Source: Haematospirillum sp. H1815 (lineage in GTDB: Bacteria; Pseudomonadota; Alphaproteobacteria; Rhodospirillales; Rhodospirillaceae). Taken from it: a stretch of DNA of 64,000 bases. The stretch covers positions 248,001 through 312,000 of the forward strand of contig NZ_JAAVTA010000001.1 of the NCBI RefSeq assembly GCF_012102705.1, written 5' to 3'. A program made the translations under genes and the position numbers. Shown in pieces: positions 28,462 to 37,875 of the stretch (the first letter of the stretch is position 1; the number at the start of each line of letters is the position of its first letter). A model generated the notes under the pieces. The model worked only from the letters and a program-made list of their open reading frames with translations. It had not been told where the DNA came from and ran no database searches.

Positions 28462-28989
28462 TTATTGACCTGGTATATTTGATTTACCGTCAAATGTACT
28501 TGTAGAATCTTTGTTAAACTTCCCGATGTTACCAAGAAGTTGCTCAAAAATGTTTAATTTATTCCCTGCAGTCGGTGTTTCGCGGGCGACCAAGGTCACA
28601 TCGGCACCATCCTTCAGGCCATTGCGCTGAATGCTCTGGATTGTCTCTGAACGATCGAAACGTATGGCGATAACCGAGCGCTCCAGCTCCTCGTTCGGAT
28701 AAAAAGCAAACTGCTCCTGCTTGGAGCCAATATAGTACCACGTTTCCTCTCCATCGAAGAGTGAGGTGGTCGAAGGAGAGCCCAGCGCAGCAGCAACATC
28801 AGCCTTTGAACTCCGCCCTTCCTGTATATGCTCCATCTGGGTAGCTGTTGGCAGCGCGCCGTGAGCCTTGATATCCGGAGAGCAGGCAGAGAGTAACGTG
28901 ACGGCAGGCAGTACAAGCGCCAAGGCCGTGACTGTGCTGCGACGCAATAACGCAGAGAGTGATGAATGATCGATCCTTGGCATTGGCAT
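28462..28989 (-). CDS. bamE: Outer membrane protein assembly factor BamE (SmpA/OmlA family lipoprotein)
   Basis: Small lipoprotein of the BAM complex. With the start at 28989 the product has 175 residues: a signal peptide with lipobox LSAC (Cys36) and a BamE domain with HIQEGRSSKADVAAALGSPST followed by TWYYIGSKQEQFAF. The C-terminal about 50 residues are low in conservation. An upstream ATG at 29055 is open but would push the signal peptide away from the N-terminus. The gene is divergent from the cytochrome bc1 chaperone gene. Confidence 0.9.
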   Translation of the reverse strand: MPMPRIDHSSLSALLRRSTVTALALVLPAVTLLSACSPDIKAHGALPTATQMEHIQEGRSSKADVAAALGSPSTTSLFDGEETWYYIGSKQEQFAFYPNEELERSVIAIRFDRSETIQSIQRNGLKDGADVTLVARETPTAGNKLNIFEQLLGNIGKFNKDSTSTFDGKSNIPGQ

Positions 28990-29192
28990 ATCCGTCAGGT
29001 ATGGGTATCCGTTCATTGGTCGGCTGCACACTGGCTGCGCCAAGTCCCAATACATAGACCGAAACCTGGATCAGGTCCAGCCTACCCGTTGCTGACGCTG
29101 GGTGCTTTATATTTCAGGCATTGTCCACTTCGGACGGCCACGTTACACCAGATGTATCTGCGTTGATCCGGCTTTTAAAAGAGAGCGTAACC

Positions 29193-29765
29193 ATGTTTTC
29201 AGCTTTTCTGTCCCAGCGGCGTCGGCGCCGTGCTGCCGAAGACCTGTACGTCTCCGCTGTGTCCCGGGCGCGTGCCCCGTTCTTTTTCGAATGTTGCGGT
29301 GTCCCTGATACTGTGGATGGCCGCTTTGATATGATAGCGCTTTATGTTTTTTTGTTGATTCATCGGGTCAGAGCTGAGAAAACCCAAGAATCGTCTGCCT
29401 TTGCCCAAGAAATATTTGATGCCATGTTTCGCGATATGGACCGTAATTTACGCGAAATGGGCGTTGGAGATCTGAGCGTTGGCAAACATATCAAAGGGAT
29501 GGCAAAGGCTTATTATGGTCGTGTTGCGGCTTATGAGCCCCCTGTTGAGTCTGGCGATATCCAGGCACTTGAGGCAGCCTTGTTGCGAAATCTGTACCGC
29601 TCGGCTCCAGCGCCAGGCCCCGCAGCAGAACAGGTCAGGAGCATGGCTGTCTGTGTCCTGCAGATCGTTGAGCATATGACCAAGCAGTCTTTTCAGGATG
29701 TTGTGGGCAACCGGCTGGCGTGGTGGACGCCATCTACCGATGAACGAGCAAGGATTGATGCCTGA
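29193..29765 (+). CDS. Ubiquinol-cytochrome c chaperone (CBP3 family)
   Basis: A 190-residue homologue of mitochondrial CBP3, which helps assemble cytochrome b of the bc1 complex. Conserved blocks are ARAPFFFECCGVPDTVDGRFDMIALYVFLL and FDAMFRDMDRNLREMGVGDLSVGKHIKGMAKAYYGR. GAGAG precedes the ATG at 29193; an in-frame upstream start at 29121 would add 24 non-conserved residues. Its stop overlaps the start of the yceD-type gene by one base, the usual alphaproteobacterial pairing. Confidence 0.92.
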   Translation: MFSAFLSQRRRRRAAEDLYVSAVSRARAPFFFECCGVPDTVDGRFDMIALYVFLLIHRVRAEKTQESSAFAQEIFDAMFRDMDRNLREMGVGDLSVGKHIKGMAKAYYGRVAAYEPPVESGDIQALEAALLRNLYRSAPAPGPAAEQVRSMAVCVLQIVEHMTKQSFQDVVGNRLAWWTPSTDERARIDA

Positions 29766-30313
29766 TGGCAAGTGTACCAGATCTTACTGTGGAACCTGAG
29801 TTCTCACGACCAGTCAATGTTGAACGCCTGCCTGCCGGGGGGCGCTGGTTTGTGCTGTCTGCCTCGGCAGAGGAACGTCAGGCCTTGGCCGCCCGGTTTG
29901 GATTGGTCGCGCTTTCATCGTTTGAGGCGAGGGTCCATCTCAAGGCCGTTGCCTCTGGCGATATTATACGGGCTGAAGGTGAGTTTTCGGCAGAAATTAC
30001 ACAGGTTTGTGGCGTCTCCCTGCAGGATTTTGTAACTTCTTTTACCGAGCGCTTCAGTCTTTCTTATACCTTCTCTCCGGATGGGGCAGACTCTGCCGAA
30101 GTAGCTTTTGATCCCGAGGGCGAAGATCCACCCGAACCAATTGTTAATGGGATGATCGATCTGGGGGATATTGCGGCTGAGCATCTAGGATTGTCAATCA
30201 ACCCGTTTGCCCGCTTCGAGGGTGCATCTCTGGCTGTTCCGCCCGGGGTCAGCGTGAATGAGCCCGAGAGAGAAAGCCCTTTCTCAGCCCTTGGTAAACT
30301 CCGCAAGGATTAA
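29765..30313 (+). CDS. yceD: YceD/DUF177 family protein (23S rRNA accumulation)
   Basis: A 182-residue member of DUF177, a family linked to 23S rRNA processing or accumulation and nearly always placed before rpmF, as here. It has the family features: a beta-rich N-terminal half with LKAVASGDIIRAEGEFSAEITQVCGVSL and an acidic segment (EGEDPPEPIVNGMIDLGDIAAEHLGLSINPFAR), then a short tail ending FSALGKLRKD. Translation is coupled to the upstream chaperone gene through TGATG. Confidence 0.92.
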   Translation: MASVPDLTVEPEFSRPVNVERLPAGGRWFVLSASAEERQALAARFGLVALSSFEARVHLKAVASGDIIRAEGEFSAEITQVCGVSLQDFVTSFTERFSLSYTFSPDGADSAEVAFDPEGEDPPEPIVNGMIDLGDIAAEHLGLSINPFARFEGASLAVPPGVSVNEPERESPFSALGKLRKD

Positions 30314-30402
30314 GGATGCGTATGATGCTTGCGGTTTTTGTGCTTTTTGTATATTAAGGCTGGCTTCCATGCAGGCCCGAACAGGATTGAAAGTAGCGAA
30401 AA

Positions 30403-30585
30403 ATGGCCGTTCCCAAGAAAAAAACCTCCAAGTCCCGTCGCAACATGCGTCGTTCCCACGATTCTGTCTCTGCGGGTGCCCATAATGAGTGCTCTAACTG
30501 CGGCGAGATGAGGCGTCCTCATCATGTCTGTGGAAGCTGTGGTCATTATGACGGCCGCGAGGTTGTTGCTTCCGAAGCGGCTTGA
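30403..30585 (+). CDS. rpmF: 50S ribosomal protein L32
   Basis: A 60-residue L32 that begins [20 protein letters not shown], the highly conserved N-terminus, and carries a zinc-ribbon-type CxxC pair twice (CSNCGE, CGSCGH). It lies between yceD and plsX as in most proteobacteria. The leader of about 90 bases has no obvious Shine-Dalgarno sequence closer than GATTGAAAG. Confidence 0.97.
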   Translation: MAVPKKKTSKSRRNMRRSHDSVSAGAHNECSNCGEMRRPHHVCGSCGHYDGREVVASEAA

Positions 30586-30629
30586 GCCGGTTGTCTGTGG
30601 GCTGTGAAACCAGGGTTTGAGGTGATGTC

Positions 30630-31739
30630 TTGAGCAGTCGGCTCATTCTCGCGCTTGATGCTATGGGGGGCGACCAAGCCCCCCATATGGTTCTCGAGGG
30701 TATTAAGGTAGCGCGCCTGCGTTACCCTTATGTTCATTTTCTGGTTTTTGGCGATTCCGCAAAAATCGACCCCCTTCTTTCTGATGATATTCGTCCTTTT
30801 TGCTCTGTCCGCCACACGCCCGATGCTGTTGCCAGTGGGGACAAACCGTCTCTTGCTGTCCGGCAGGGTCGTAATTCAAGCATGTGGTTGGCCATAAAGG
30901 CTGTAAAAGACGGTGAAGCCGCTGGCGTTGTCTCGGCCGGTAATACCGGTGCTCTGATGGCAATGGCCAAGCTCAGTTTGCGGACATTGCCTGGCATTGA
31001 TCGTCCAGCAATAGCAACCTTGATCCCCACGTGTCGCGGCGAGAGCGTTATGCTGGATCTTGGTGCCAATGCAGAGTGCTGTGCCCGTAATTTGGTCCAG
31101 TTTGCTGTGATGGGCAGCGTTTTTGCTCGTACCTTGCTTCATGCCAAGCAGCCTTCGGTCGGTCTTCTCAATATTGGTTCCGAAGATCAGAAGGGGACCG
31201 AAAGTCTCCGTGAAGCTGCTACTGTTTTGCGGGGTTTTCCCGGTGATTTTATGGCGTTTAAAGGTTTTGTGGAGGGGGATGATATTGGTGCGGGCACCGT
31301 CGATGTCGTCGTAACCGATGGGTTCACCGGCAACGTTGCCCTGAAGACTGCAGAAGGCACGGCCAAGCTGTATGGATCTTTCCTGAAAGAAGCTTTCCGA
31401 TCCAGTATGCTGTCGCGCTTGGGCTATTTTCTCGCGCGTGGTGCCCTTGCGCATGTTCGGAAGAAAACGGATCCTCGGCGGTATAACGGGGCTTTGTTCC
31501 TCGGCTTAAATGGTATTTGCGTCAAAAGCCACGGGGGTACAGATCGTATTGGTTTTGCTAACGCGATTGGCGTAGCGGTTGATCTTGTGTCAGATAACTT
31601 GAATGACAAGATCAAGCTAGGTTGTCAGGATGTTCAATCTGATATTGCGGCTGTAAACCCGGGTGCAGTTGATAAAGGCATCGATGCTACGTTTGTTGCT
31701 ACGCCGGACAGCAGTTCCGGGAAGACTATGGAAACGTGA
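30630..31739 (+). CDS. plsX: Phosphate acyltransferase PlsX
   Basis: Makes acyl-phosphate from acyl-ACP for phospholipid synthesis. The 369-residue product starts [17 protein letters not shown] and has [23 protein letters not shown] and [17 protein letters not shown]. The start is TTG at 30630, with GAGG at 30619-30622; the nearby ATG at 30625 is out of frame and blocked by a stop after two codons. It overlaps fabH by 4 bases or abuts it, depending on the fabH start. Confidence 0.96.
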   Translation: MSSRLILALDAMGGDQAPHMVLEGIKVARLRYPYVHFLVFGDSAKIDPLLSDDIRPFCSVRHTPDAVASGDKPSLAVRQGRNSSMWLAIKAVKDGEAAGVVSAGNTGALMAMAKLSLRTLPGIDRPAIATLIPTCRGESVMLDLGANAECCARNLVQFAVMGSVFARTLLHAKQPSVGLLNIGSEDQKGTESLREAATVLRGFPGDFMAFKGFVEGDDIGAGTVDVVVTDGFTGNVALKTAEGTAKLYGSFLKEAFRSSMLSRLGYFLARGALAHVRKKTDPRRYNGALFLGLNGICVKSHGGTDRIGFANAIGVAVDLVSDNLNDKIKLGCQDVQSDIAAVNPGAVDKGIDATFVATPDSSSGKTMET

Positions 31740-32713
31740 TGGTTTGGCGATCTGTTGTGTGTGGTACGGGATCATTCCTTCCCGAGCGTGTTATGACCAA
31801 CGCCGAGGTGGCGTCTATCGTTGATACATCTGACGAGTGGATTGTCGAGAGAACCGGCATTCGGCAGCGTCATATCGCGGCCGATGGTCAGTTGACATCG
31901 GATCTTGCCTTTGCTGCCGCAGAAAGAGCACTTGATGCTGCTGGCGTTCATTGTTCTGATGTTGATCTTGTTATTCTGGCAACGGCGACTCCGGACAAGA
32001 CGTTTCCCTCAACGGCAACGCGTGTTCAGGCCCGGTTGGGGTGCGTCGGTGGCCCGGCATTTGATATCCAGGCCGTGTGTTCAGGCTTTGTTTATGCCCT
32101 TGCTGTTGCGGATAACTTTATAAAAGCGGGCCAGGTTAAAACGGCGCTTGTTATTGGTGCGGAAACGTTTTCCCGTATTCTGGACTGGTCTGATCGTGGT
32201 ACCTGTGTCTTGTTTGGTGATGGGGCAGGTGCCGTTGTCCTGAAAGCTGAGCAAGGGCAGGGTGATTGCGAAGATCGTGGCATCCTCACTACCCACCTGC
32301 ATGCAGATGGAACGCATCATGACCTTTTGTATGTAGATGGTGGTCCGTCTTCTACAAAAACAGTGGGATCCCTACGGATGGCGGGGCGAGATGTTTTTCG
32401 TCACGCCGTCAATAATTTGTCGTCTGTTGTACAGGAAGCTTTGGACTCTGTTCAGCTTGGCATCGATGCTATTGACTGGCTTGTGCCGCACCAGGCCAAT
32501 CAGCGGATCTTGGACTCAACAGCCCGTAAGCTTGGTGTTTCTGCCGAGAAAGTCGTTGTAACGGTTGATCAGCATGCCAATACGTCGGCAGCGTCTATTC
32601 CCTTGGCCTTGGATGTGGCTGTGCGTGATGGCCGTATTCGTCCGGGTCATCTTGTTTTAATGGAGGCTATGGGGGGCGGTTTTACGTGGGGTTCTGCTCT
32701 GGTCAGGATGTGA
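31736..32713 (+). CDS. fabH: Beta-ketoacyl-ACP synthase III
   Basis: Starts fatty acid synthesis by condensing acetyl-CoA with malonyl-ACP. The 325-residue product has the catalytic Cys in [12 protein letters not shown], His in PHQANQRI and Asn in [13 protein letters not shown] at 31736 and ATG at 31739 are both possible starts; each overlaps the plsX stop. The plsX-fabH-ihfA order is normal for the class. Confidence 0.97.
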   Translation: MMVWRSVVCGTGSFLPERVMTNAEVASIVDTSDEWIVERTGIRQRHIAADGQLTSDLAFAAAERALDAAGVHCSDVDLVILATATPDKTFPSTATRVQARLGCVGGPAFDIQAVCSGFVYALAVADNFIKAGQVKTALVIGAETFSRILDWSDRGTCVLFGDGAGAVVLKAEQGQGDCEDRGILTTHLHADGTHHDLLYVDGGPSSTKTVGSLRMAGRDVFRHAVNNLSSVVQEALDSVQLGIDAIDWLVPHQANQRILDSTARKLGVSAEKVVVTVDQHANTSAASIPLALDVAVRDGRIRPGHLVLMEAMGGGFTWGSALVRM

Positions 32714-32835
32714 AGCCCTGTGGTTGACAATGTGTACGAGATGTCTCTTGTTCTGGACATCTTCAAGTCTTTGATATTGACGCTGTTACTTGGTGCATAT
32801 ACCGTCATGTGCGGTATTGGTTTAGCGAGGTCTCC

Positions 32836-33156
32836 ATGTCGGAACGCACCATTACACGGGCCCATCTCAGTGAGTCTGTCTATCAAGAGGTGGGACTTTC
32901 CCGTAACGAGTCTGCAGACTTGCTGGAAATGGTCCTTGCCGAAATTTCCCAAGCTCTTGCCAAGGGAGAGATTGTCAAGATTTCTTCATTCGGCACCTTT
33001 TCTGTGCGGCAGAAGGGGCAGAGAATTGGCCGGAATCCCAAGACGGGGCAGGAAGTTCCTATCCTCCCGCGCAGGGTTCTGACTTTCCGGCCTTCACAGT
33101 TGCTGAAGGACCAGATTAATGATGGTTTGGCCAAGAAAGCAGGAAAAGCTCGCTAA
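32836..33156 (+). CDS. ihfA: Integration host factor, alpha subunit
   Basis: DNA-bending nucleoid protein. The 106-residue product matches IHF-alpha: [19 protein letters not shown] at the N-terminus, [19 protein letters not shown] and the DNA-clasping arm [20 protein letters not shown] with the conserved proline. GCGAGG at 32825-32830, 5 bases before the ATG, decides the start. A leader of about 120 bases separates it from fabH. A terminator-like hairpin follows. Confidence 0.96.
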   Translation: MSERTITRAHLSESVYQEVGLSRNESADLLEMVLAEISQALAKGEIVKISSFGTFSVRQKGQRIGRNPKTGQEVPILPRRVLTFRPSQLLKDQINDGLAKKAGKAR

Positions 33157-33189
33157 TACGGGCTCCCTGTTTCTTCCTTTTTCCGTTTT

Positions 33190-33222
33190 GGCGCCAGAAA
33201 GAGTTTGTGGCGCCCTGCTTTC
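33190..33222 (+). terminator. Probable terminator after ihfA
   Basis: GGCGCCA (33190-33196) and TGGCGCC (33208-33214) form a 7-bp stem with an 11-base loop, followed by CTGCTTTCTTT. The T tract is interrupted, so termination may be partial. Confidence 0.6.
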
Positions 33223-33314
33223 TTTGTGCATTATCTGTATAGTTATGTAGGGTACACTAGTGTTTCAGCCTGTGGCGTCTGTGTCGGTGCAGGCGAGTTC
33301 AGGATGTAAAAACA

Positions 33315-33734
33315 GTGCAGTCTAGAAAAGAAAAACAGCCCGTAAAATCCGAGAATGCGTTCCGTACTATTGGTGAAGTATCGGAAGATCTTGGTGTTCC
33401 CCAGCATGTTCTGCGTTTCTGGGAAACACAGTTTTCCCAGATCAAACCTTTGAAGCGTGGTGGTGGACGGCGTTACTATCGTCCTGAAGATATCGCCTTG
33501 CTGATGGATATTCGCTCATGCCTTTATGACCAAGGCTATACAATTCGCGGCGTGCAAAGATTGCTCTGTACGAAACAGAATGCTCTTGAATGCCTTGTGC
33601 CGACTACATCAGAACAGGATAGTGACGTATCTCTCCCTCAGGGGTTGACCGGTGAGCAAAGGCGGGAGCTTGAGTCTGTGCTTGCTGAGTTGGAGGATGT
33701 TCGCGCTTTTCTTGGTATGCCTGAATTTGCCTGA
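33315..33734 (+). CDS. MerR-family transcriptional regulator
   Basis: A 139-residue regulator with the MerR winged-helix at about residues 16-83 ([48 protein letters not shown] is the usual first part, seen here in order). The short C-terminal part lacks metal-binding cysteines and is Glu/Leu-rich. This type regularly sits beside ihfA in alphaproteobacteria and its target is unknown. GTG at 33315 with AGGA about 10 bases upstream is the likely start. Confidence 0.9.
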   Translation: MQSRKEKQPVKSENAFRTIGEVSEDLGVPQHVLRFWETQFSQIKPLKRGGGRRYYRPEDIALLMDIRSCLYDQGYTIRGVQRLLCTKQNALECLVPTTSEQDSDVSLPQGLTGEQRRELESVLAELEDVRAFLGMPEFA

Positions 33735-33755
33735 TCATGGTGGTCCGCGCGTGCC

Positions 33756-34541
33756 ATGGGGGTGGCTGTGCTGGTATTATTGACTGATTTTGGGGTGAGT
33801 GGACCTTATATTGGTCAGGTCAAGGCTGTTCTGGCTCAGAGGGCGCCGTCTATTCCTGTCATTGATCTGTTTCATGATCTTCCTGCTTTTGAACCAGTTT
33901 TTGCAGCAGCCTTGATACCATCTTACTGCCGTTCTCCTTTTCCGAGGGGGACAGTTTTTATGTGTATTGTCGATCCGGGTGTTGGCACCAGTCGCCAAGC
34001 ATTGATTGTATACTCAAGTGGTTTCTGGTACGTGGGGCCGGATAATGGGTTGCTTAGCCGGATTATCGACGATGATCCGCAAGCACAGATCTGGAGTCTT
34101 GATTGGTTTCCTGAATCGGCAAGTGCGACGTTTCACGCCCGGGATATTTTTGCTCCCGCGGCGGCGGCGTTGGCCTGCGGATATACCCCCGGTCCCACAT
34201 GTAGAGCACCGCTTGTCGCCACTATTGTTGGTTCTGATGACATAATTCGGTGTTCTGCAGGCATCAGGCAAGCCGTATGGCAGAAGGTGGTTTATATTGA
34301 CCATTATGGTAATGCCATGACAGGTATGCGTGGTGGGGAGATAGATAATCAAGATGCTTTAGAGGTTGGCGGATATCTGTTGCGCAAACAGCGCACGTTC
34401 GGGATGGGGGAAAGCGGGGTGCCGTTCTGGTATATCAATTCTAACGGGTTGGTGGAGCTTGCTGTACGCAACGGATCTATAGCCTCGGCTTTTGGGATCG
34501 TGCCCGGAATGCCTGTTTTTGTCAGGTCAGGTCTGTCATGA
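33756..34541 (+). CDS. SAM hydrolase/SAM-dependent halogenase family protein (DUF62)
   Basis: A 261-residue member of the family that includes S-adenosylmethionine hydroxide adenosyltransferases, which split SAM into adenosine and methionine using water. Diagnostic motifs are LLTDFGVSGPYIGQVKAV at the N-terminus, CIVDPGVGTSRQAL and YVGPDNGLLS; the C-terminal domain includes YIDHYGNAMTGM. The physiological role is uncertain. It overlaps the next gene by 4 bases (ATGA). Confidence 0.9.
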   Translation: MGVAVLVLLTDFGVSGPYIGQVKAVLAQRAPSIPVIDLFHDLPAFEPVFAAALIPSYCRSPFPRGTVFMCIVDPGVGTSRQALIVYSSGFWYVGPDNGLLSRIIDDDPQAQIWSLDWFPESASATFHARDIFAPAAAALACGYTPGPTCRAPLVATIVGSDDIIRCSAGIRQAVWQKVVYIDHYGNAMTGMRGGEIDNQDALEVGGYLLRKQRTFGMGESGVPFWYINSNGLVELAVRNGSIASAFGIVPGMPVFVRSGLS

Positions 34542-35362
34542 GCTTGCGTGTTAAATTCTGGGGCGTTCGGGGTAGCATTCCGTGCTCTTCCCCCTCTCAT
34601 GTGATCTATGGCGGGAACACCAGCTGTGTAGAAATCACGGCCAACGATCAACACCTGATTCTTGACGCGGGAACAGGTATGCGTGGTCTGGGCAATGATA
34701 TGCTCCGCAGGGGTATTTCGCAGTCCAACATGCTGTTGTCTCATACGCACTGGGACCATATCAGCGGTTTTCCATTTTTTGCACCTCTGTTTCGTGCCGA
34801 TTTCTCCATGCGCATTTATGCAGGCCATTTGCACGATTACGGGGGGATTAAACAGGTTCTTTCGACCCAAATGGCAAGCCCCTTGTTTCCAGTCCCCCTT
34901 TCGGCTCTCAAGGCTCGTCTCGAGTTTGTAGATTATGACGCAGGTAATCCACTGGCATTCTCCGATAGTGTTCTGGTGCGTACTGCACCTTTGAATCACC
35001 CAGATGGTGCCGTAGGATACCGTGTAGAAGCGGATGGCCTGTCGATTTGTTATGTGACGGATACGGAGCATAAGCCGGGTGAGCCTGACACCGCAATTTT
35101 ATCCCTGATTGAAGGGGCAGACCTCGTTATCTATGATTCAACCTACACAGATGAAGAGTTTCCTGCCAAGGTCGGTTGGGGCCATTCCACATGGGAAGAA
35201 GGTGTGCGTCTGTGCCAGAAGGCAGGGGCTAGAAATATGGCGCTTTTCCATCATGACCCTGACCACGATGACCTGATCATGTCCCAGATTGAGGAGCGGG
35301 CCAAACGGCTCTGGAGTGGGACCTTGGTTGCGCGCGACACAATGGAACTTATTTTATCCTGA
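34538..35362 (+). CDS. Metallo-beta-lactamase fold hydrolase
   Basis: A 274-residue MBL-fold protein. The metal-binding motif SHTHWDH is at residues 68-74, the first aspartate-rich strand LILDAGTGMRGLG precedes it, and later ligands are APLNHPDG and ALFHHDPDHDD. The N-terminus VKFWGVRGSIPCSSP and length resemble the 3',5'-cyclic-nucleotide phosphodiesterase and RNase Z-like group. The substrate is unknown. It is translationally coupled to the SAM hydrolase-type gene upstream and converges with motB. Confidence 0.88.
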   Translation: MSLRVKFWGVRGSIPCSSPSHVIYGGNTSCVEITANDQHLILDAGTGMRGLGNDMLRRGISQSNMLLSHTHWDHISGFPFFAPLFRADFSMRIYAGHLHDYGGIKQVLSTQMASPLFPVPLSALKARLEFVDYDAGNPLAFSDSVLVRTAPLNHPDGAVGYRVEADGLSICYVTDTEHKPGEPDTAILSLIEGADLVIYDSTYTDEEFPAKVGWGHSTWEEGVRLCQKAGARNMALFHHDPDHDDLIMSQIEERAKRLWSGTLVARDTMELILS

Positions 35363-35373
35363 TTATCAGGACA

Positions 35374-36048
35374 TCACCGTGGATAGACTCGGACCACAAC
35401 ACGCCGGTTTATGGCTTGGTTCTGGGGAAGCACATCGCCGTAAGGCCCCCGGTTTGCAACCTTTGGCGCCGTATCAGCCATTCCCACTGTTTTCATACGT
35501 GCCCGGGGAATCCCGGCTTCCTCGAAATACCGTACTACAGTGCCGGCACGGGCACCGGACAGTTCCCAGTTTGATGGGTACTGAGGTGTTTCAGGTGGGC
35601 TGTCATCGGTATGCCCCTGAACTTCAATCTGAAAGCTTTTAAATTGTTCTGCGCCAATTGTTGCAGCGATTTTGGCTAATATTTCCCGTGCAGACTCATC
35701 CAGCTCAGCACTGTCCGGGGCAAAGAACGACCCGGATCCCATTTCCATGACAATGCCCTGACTGTCTGTCGAAATGGCAACAACATCCTGCATTTTCAGG
35801 GATGTGACAGATTTTTGCACTTGCTGCTTCAGGTCCTCGGTCGGGGTTTTTATCTCCCGTTTTCCAACCCCCTTGGCCATCCCGGCGCTGACTTGCTCGA
35901 AGGCAACAGCATCGATTTTCGAGATGGCAGCCAGCAGTATAAAGAAAGCCAGTAACAAGGTCGCCATATCGGCAAAAGTCGCAATCCAGCTTTCATCATC
36001 TGCGGGTGGTGAGGGGCGGGAAAATTGATTGTTGCCATTGCCCATCAT
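35374..36048 (-). CDS. motB: MotB-type flagellar stator protein with OmpA-like domain
   Basis: A 224-residue stator B subunit. A short cytoplasmic N-terminus leads to one transmembrane helix in which WIATFADMATLLLAFFILL carries the ion-binding aspartate. The periplasmic OmpA/MotB peptidoglycan-binding domain (about 110-220) includes FQIEVQGHTDDSP and NRRVVVRV. It follows motA by 29 bases. The short length is like PomB/LafU-type stators. Whether the coupling ion is H+ or Na+ cannot be decided here. Confidence 0.88.
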   Translation of the reverse strand: MMGNGNNQFSRPSPPADDESWIATFADMATLLLAFFILLAAISKIDAVAFEQVSAGMAKGVGKREIKTPTEDLKQQVQKSVTSLKMQDVVAISTDSQGIVMEMGSGSFFAPDSAELDESAREILAKIAATIGAEQFKSFQIEVQGHTDDSPPETPQYPSNWELSGARAGTVVRYFEEAGIPRARMKTVGMADTAPKVANRGPYGDVLPQNQAINRRVVVRVYPR

Positions 36049-36077
36049 GATGGTCGTCTTCCTTCTGGCGTGCTGGC

Positions 36078-36878
36078 TCAGGCGTTGGAGCGTGACCGAT
36101 CTATGCTGAAGTGTGCTGCTGGATCCAGGAAGGCATTCATCTTGTCCTGAATGTAGCGAGGGCTTTTGCGTTCTGCCAGAAGGGCAAGCCCTTCTGCAAG
36201 AAGGTAGTTCCGGAAGCGTATGATTTCTTCACGCTGTTGCACCTTGGAAGCCGCAGGCAACAAGATCATACGTGCAAACATGACGCCGTATAGCGTTGTG
36301 ACCAAGGCAACGGCCATACCCGGACCAATGGAGGATGGATCACCCCCCATGGAGTCCAGCATGATGATCAATCCGACCAAGGTTCCAATCATGCCGAAGG
36401 CGGGGGCAATACCGCCCATGTTGCGCAGGATATCAGCCTGTACCGTATTTCTCTGGAACGTACTTTCAACTGTAGCCGCAAGAATCTCGCGGAGTTCTGG
36501 CCCTGTATAACCAGCAACCACAAGATCAATGCCAAAGCCCAGGAAGCGGTCGGATTTTCGCACCTTCCCGGAATCTGATTCCAGTCCGGCCAATCCGTTC
36601 TTCTGGATGATATAGCCCCAGCGGATAATCCGTCCAACTTCGTGGGTCAAGATGCCTTGCCCCACCTTGTTTGTGAATAAAATGGATTGCAGGCTTAGCA
36701 TTGCCTGTATGACATAGCGTGGCTCATATGACACAAAGGTCGCGGAGAATGTGCCACCCACCACCATGATCAGGCTGGGAACATCGATAAAAAGCATGAA
36801 GTTGTCAGTGCTGAGCAGTATAGCACCGACAAACAATCCAAACCCCAGAATGGCACCGAAAACCGTTGCGAATGACAT
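36078..36878 (-). CDS. motA: MotA-type flagellar stator protein
   Basis: A 266-residue MotA/PomA-type protein with four predicted membrane helices. Typical stretches are VPSLIMVVGGTFSATFVSY, a cytoplasmic loop, and MGGIAPAFGMIGTLVGLIIMLDSM followed by GPGMAVALVTTLYGVMFARM. The ATG at 36878 (MSFATVFGAILG) gives the normal PomA-like N-terminus; a start 23 codons upstream is open but not conserved. No other flagellar or chemotaxis genes lie in the window. Confidence 0.92.
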   Translation of the reverse strand: MSFATVFGAILGFGLFVGAILLSTDNFMLFIDVPSLIMVVGGTFSATFVSYEPRYVIQAMLSLQSILFTNKVGQGILTHEVGRIIRWGYIIQKNGLAGLESDSGKVRKSDRFLGFGIDLVVAGYTGPELREILAATVESTFQRNTVQADILRNMGGIAPAFGMIGTLVGLIIMLDSMGGDPSSIGPGMAVALVTTLYGVMFARMILLPAASKVQQREEIIRFRNYLLAEGLALLAERKSPRYIQDKMNAFLDPAAHFSIDRSRSNA

Positions 36879-37031
36879 GGTTTGCCCCGCCTGCCCAACC
36901 GGCAAAACAGCAATACCCGACGTGATGCCAAGGTACCGCTTACACACGATGACTGGAAAATGCCATTTTCTGCAAGGGTTGCTGTGGTTCTGTTTCTGTT
37001 GGTCGGTCAGACCATTTTGGAACTGCTTTGC

Positions 37032-37712
37032 TTACGACACGTTTGGAGTAATGAAAATGTCGAGAAATTCTGTATCCGGTGCTGTGCGCACGATCCTGGT
37101 TGGGCATCCCGTCGTATCCAGCAAGCCATAATGCTGTAGATGGTTGAAGACTTTCAGGAAGTGTTGGCGATTGTGAAGAGAGGCACCACCCTCCAGCCAA
37201 TTCTGTTCCAGGAACGCTAGGATCGCCGGGTGTCCCAGTTCAACTTCCCACAGGATGCCAAGTAACGAGGCCATGGCTTCTTCCATTTCCCGTTGTATGC
37301 CATGAACGCTCATCCATTGGTTTGCCTGAGTCTTGAGTCCTGTTTCAGGTCCTGCACCAAGGCCAAAGTCAGGAATGTGGCGGCGTTCAGGGGCGCAAAC
37401 CTGCCAGTGGGCAACATCGTGAATAATAACAGATGGTTCCATGTTTCCGCTCAGGACCCGTCCGTCCCATGTAAAGCCGTCTTCAGGCGGTTGTGATGAG
37501 ACAGACATTCCAAAGGACTGGGCAAGCTCAATGGCTTCCTGACGTTGTTCGGGGCACTGTGAAAGTGTGATGTCGTCCCCGGAATCCACATACGCCAAGG
37601 TAAAGGCAATACGCTCAACAGCAGCCTGCGCTGCGCCGGTACCTTCCAGAGAAGTCGAAAATACACCCAAGGCAGTGGGTATTTCGGACATGACAAGGGG
37701 GGAGAGTATCAT
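37032..37712 (-). CDS. Protein with EpmC-like (elongation factor P hydroxylase) histidine motif
   Basis: A 226-residue protein whose family I cannot confirm. Residues 98-117 read HDVAHWQVCAPERRHIPDFG, which matches the pattern of EpmC (YfcM, DUF462), where HExxHW is followed by an alanine/glycine-rich turn, paired arginines and DFG. A second acidic helix REMEEAMASLLG could supply another metal ligand. EpmC hydroxylates the modified lysine of EF-P in gammaproteobacteria. The rest of the protein is not recognisably EpmC. The start is uncertain (37712 or 37691). It lies upstream of motA on the same strand. Confidence 0.5.
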   Translation of the reverse strand: MILSPLVMSEIPTALGVFSTSLEGTGAAQAAVERIAFTLAYVDSGDDITLSQCPEQRQEAIELAQSFGMSVSSQPPEDGFTWDGRVLSGNMEPSVIIHDVAHWQVCAPERRHIPDFGLGAGPETGLKTQANQWMSVHGIQREMEEAMASLLGILWEVELGHPAILAFLEQNWLEGGASLHNRQHFLKVFNHLQHYGLLDTTGCPTRIVRTAPDTEFLDIFITPNVS

Positions 37713-37875
37713 TCCTGATCCAGGGCGGGTGCATACATCTTTTTGTGCCGTATCCTGTTTTCTGTCATATGGCAAGAGCCGTAAACTGTTCGGGGATGCA
37801 TTGTATCGCTTTGCCGCCCTTGGTAGATAGAGTGCTCTTGTCTGGATTTTCAGGGTTTGTGGGAGTTTTTATCAT

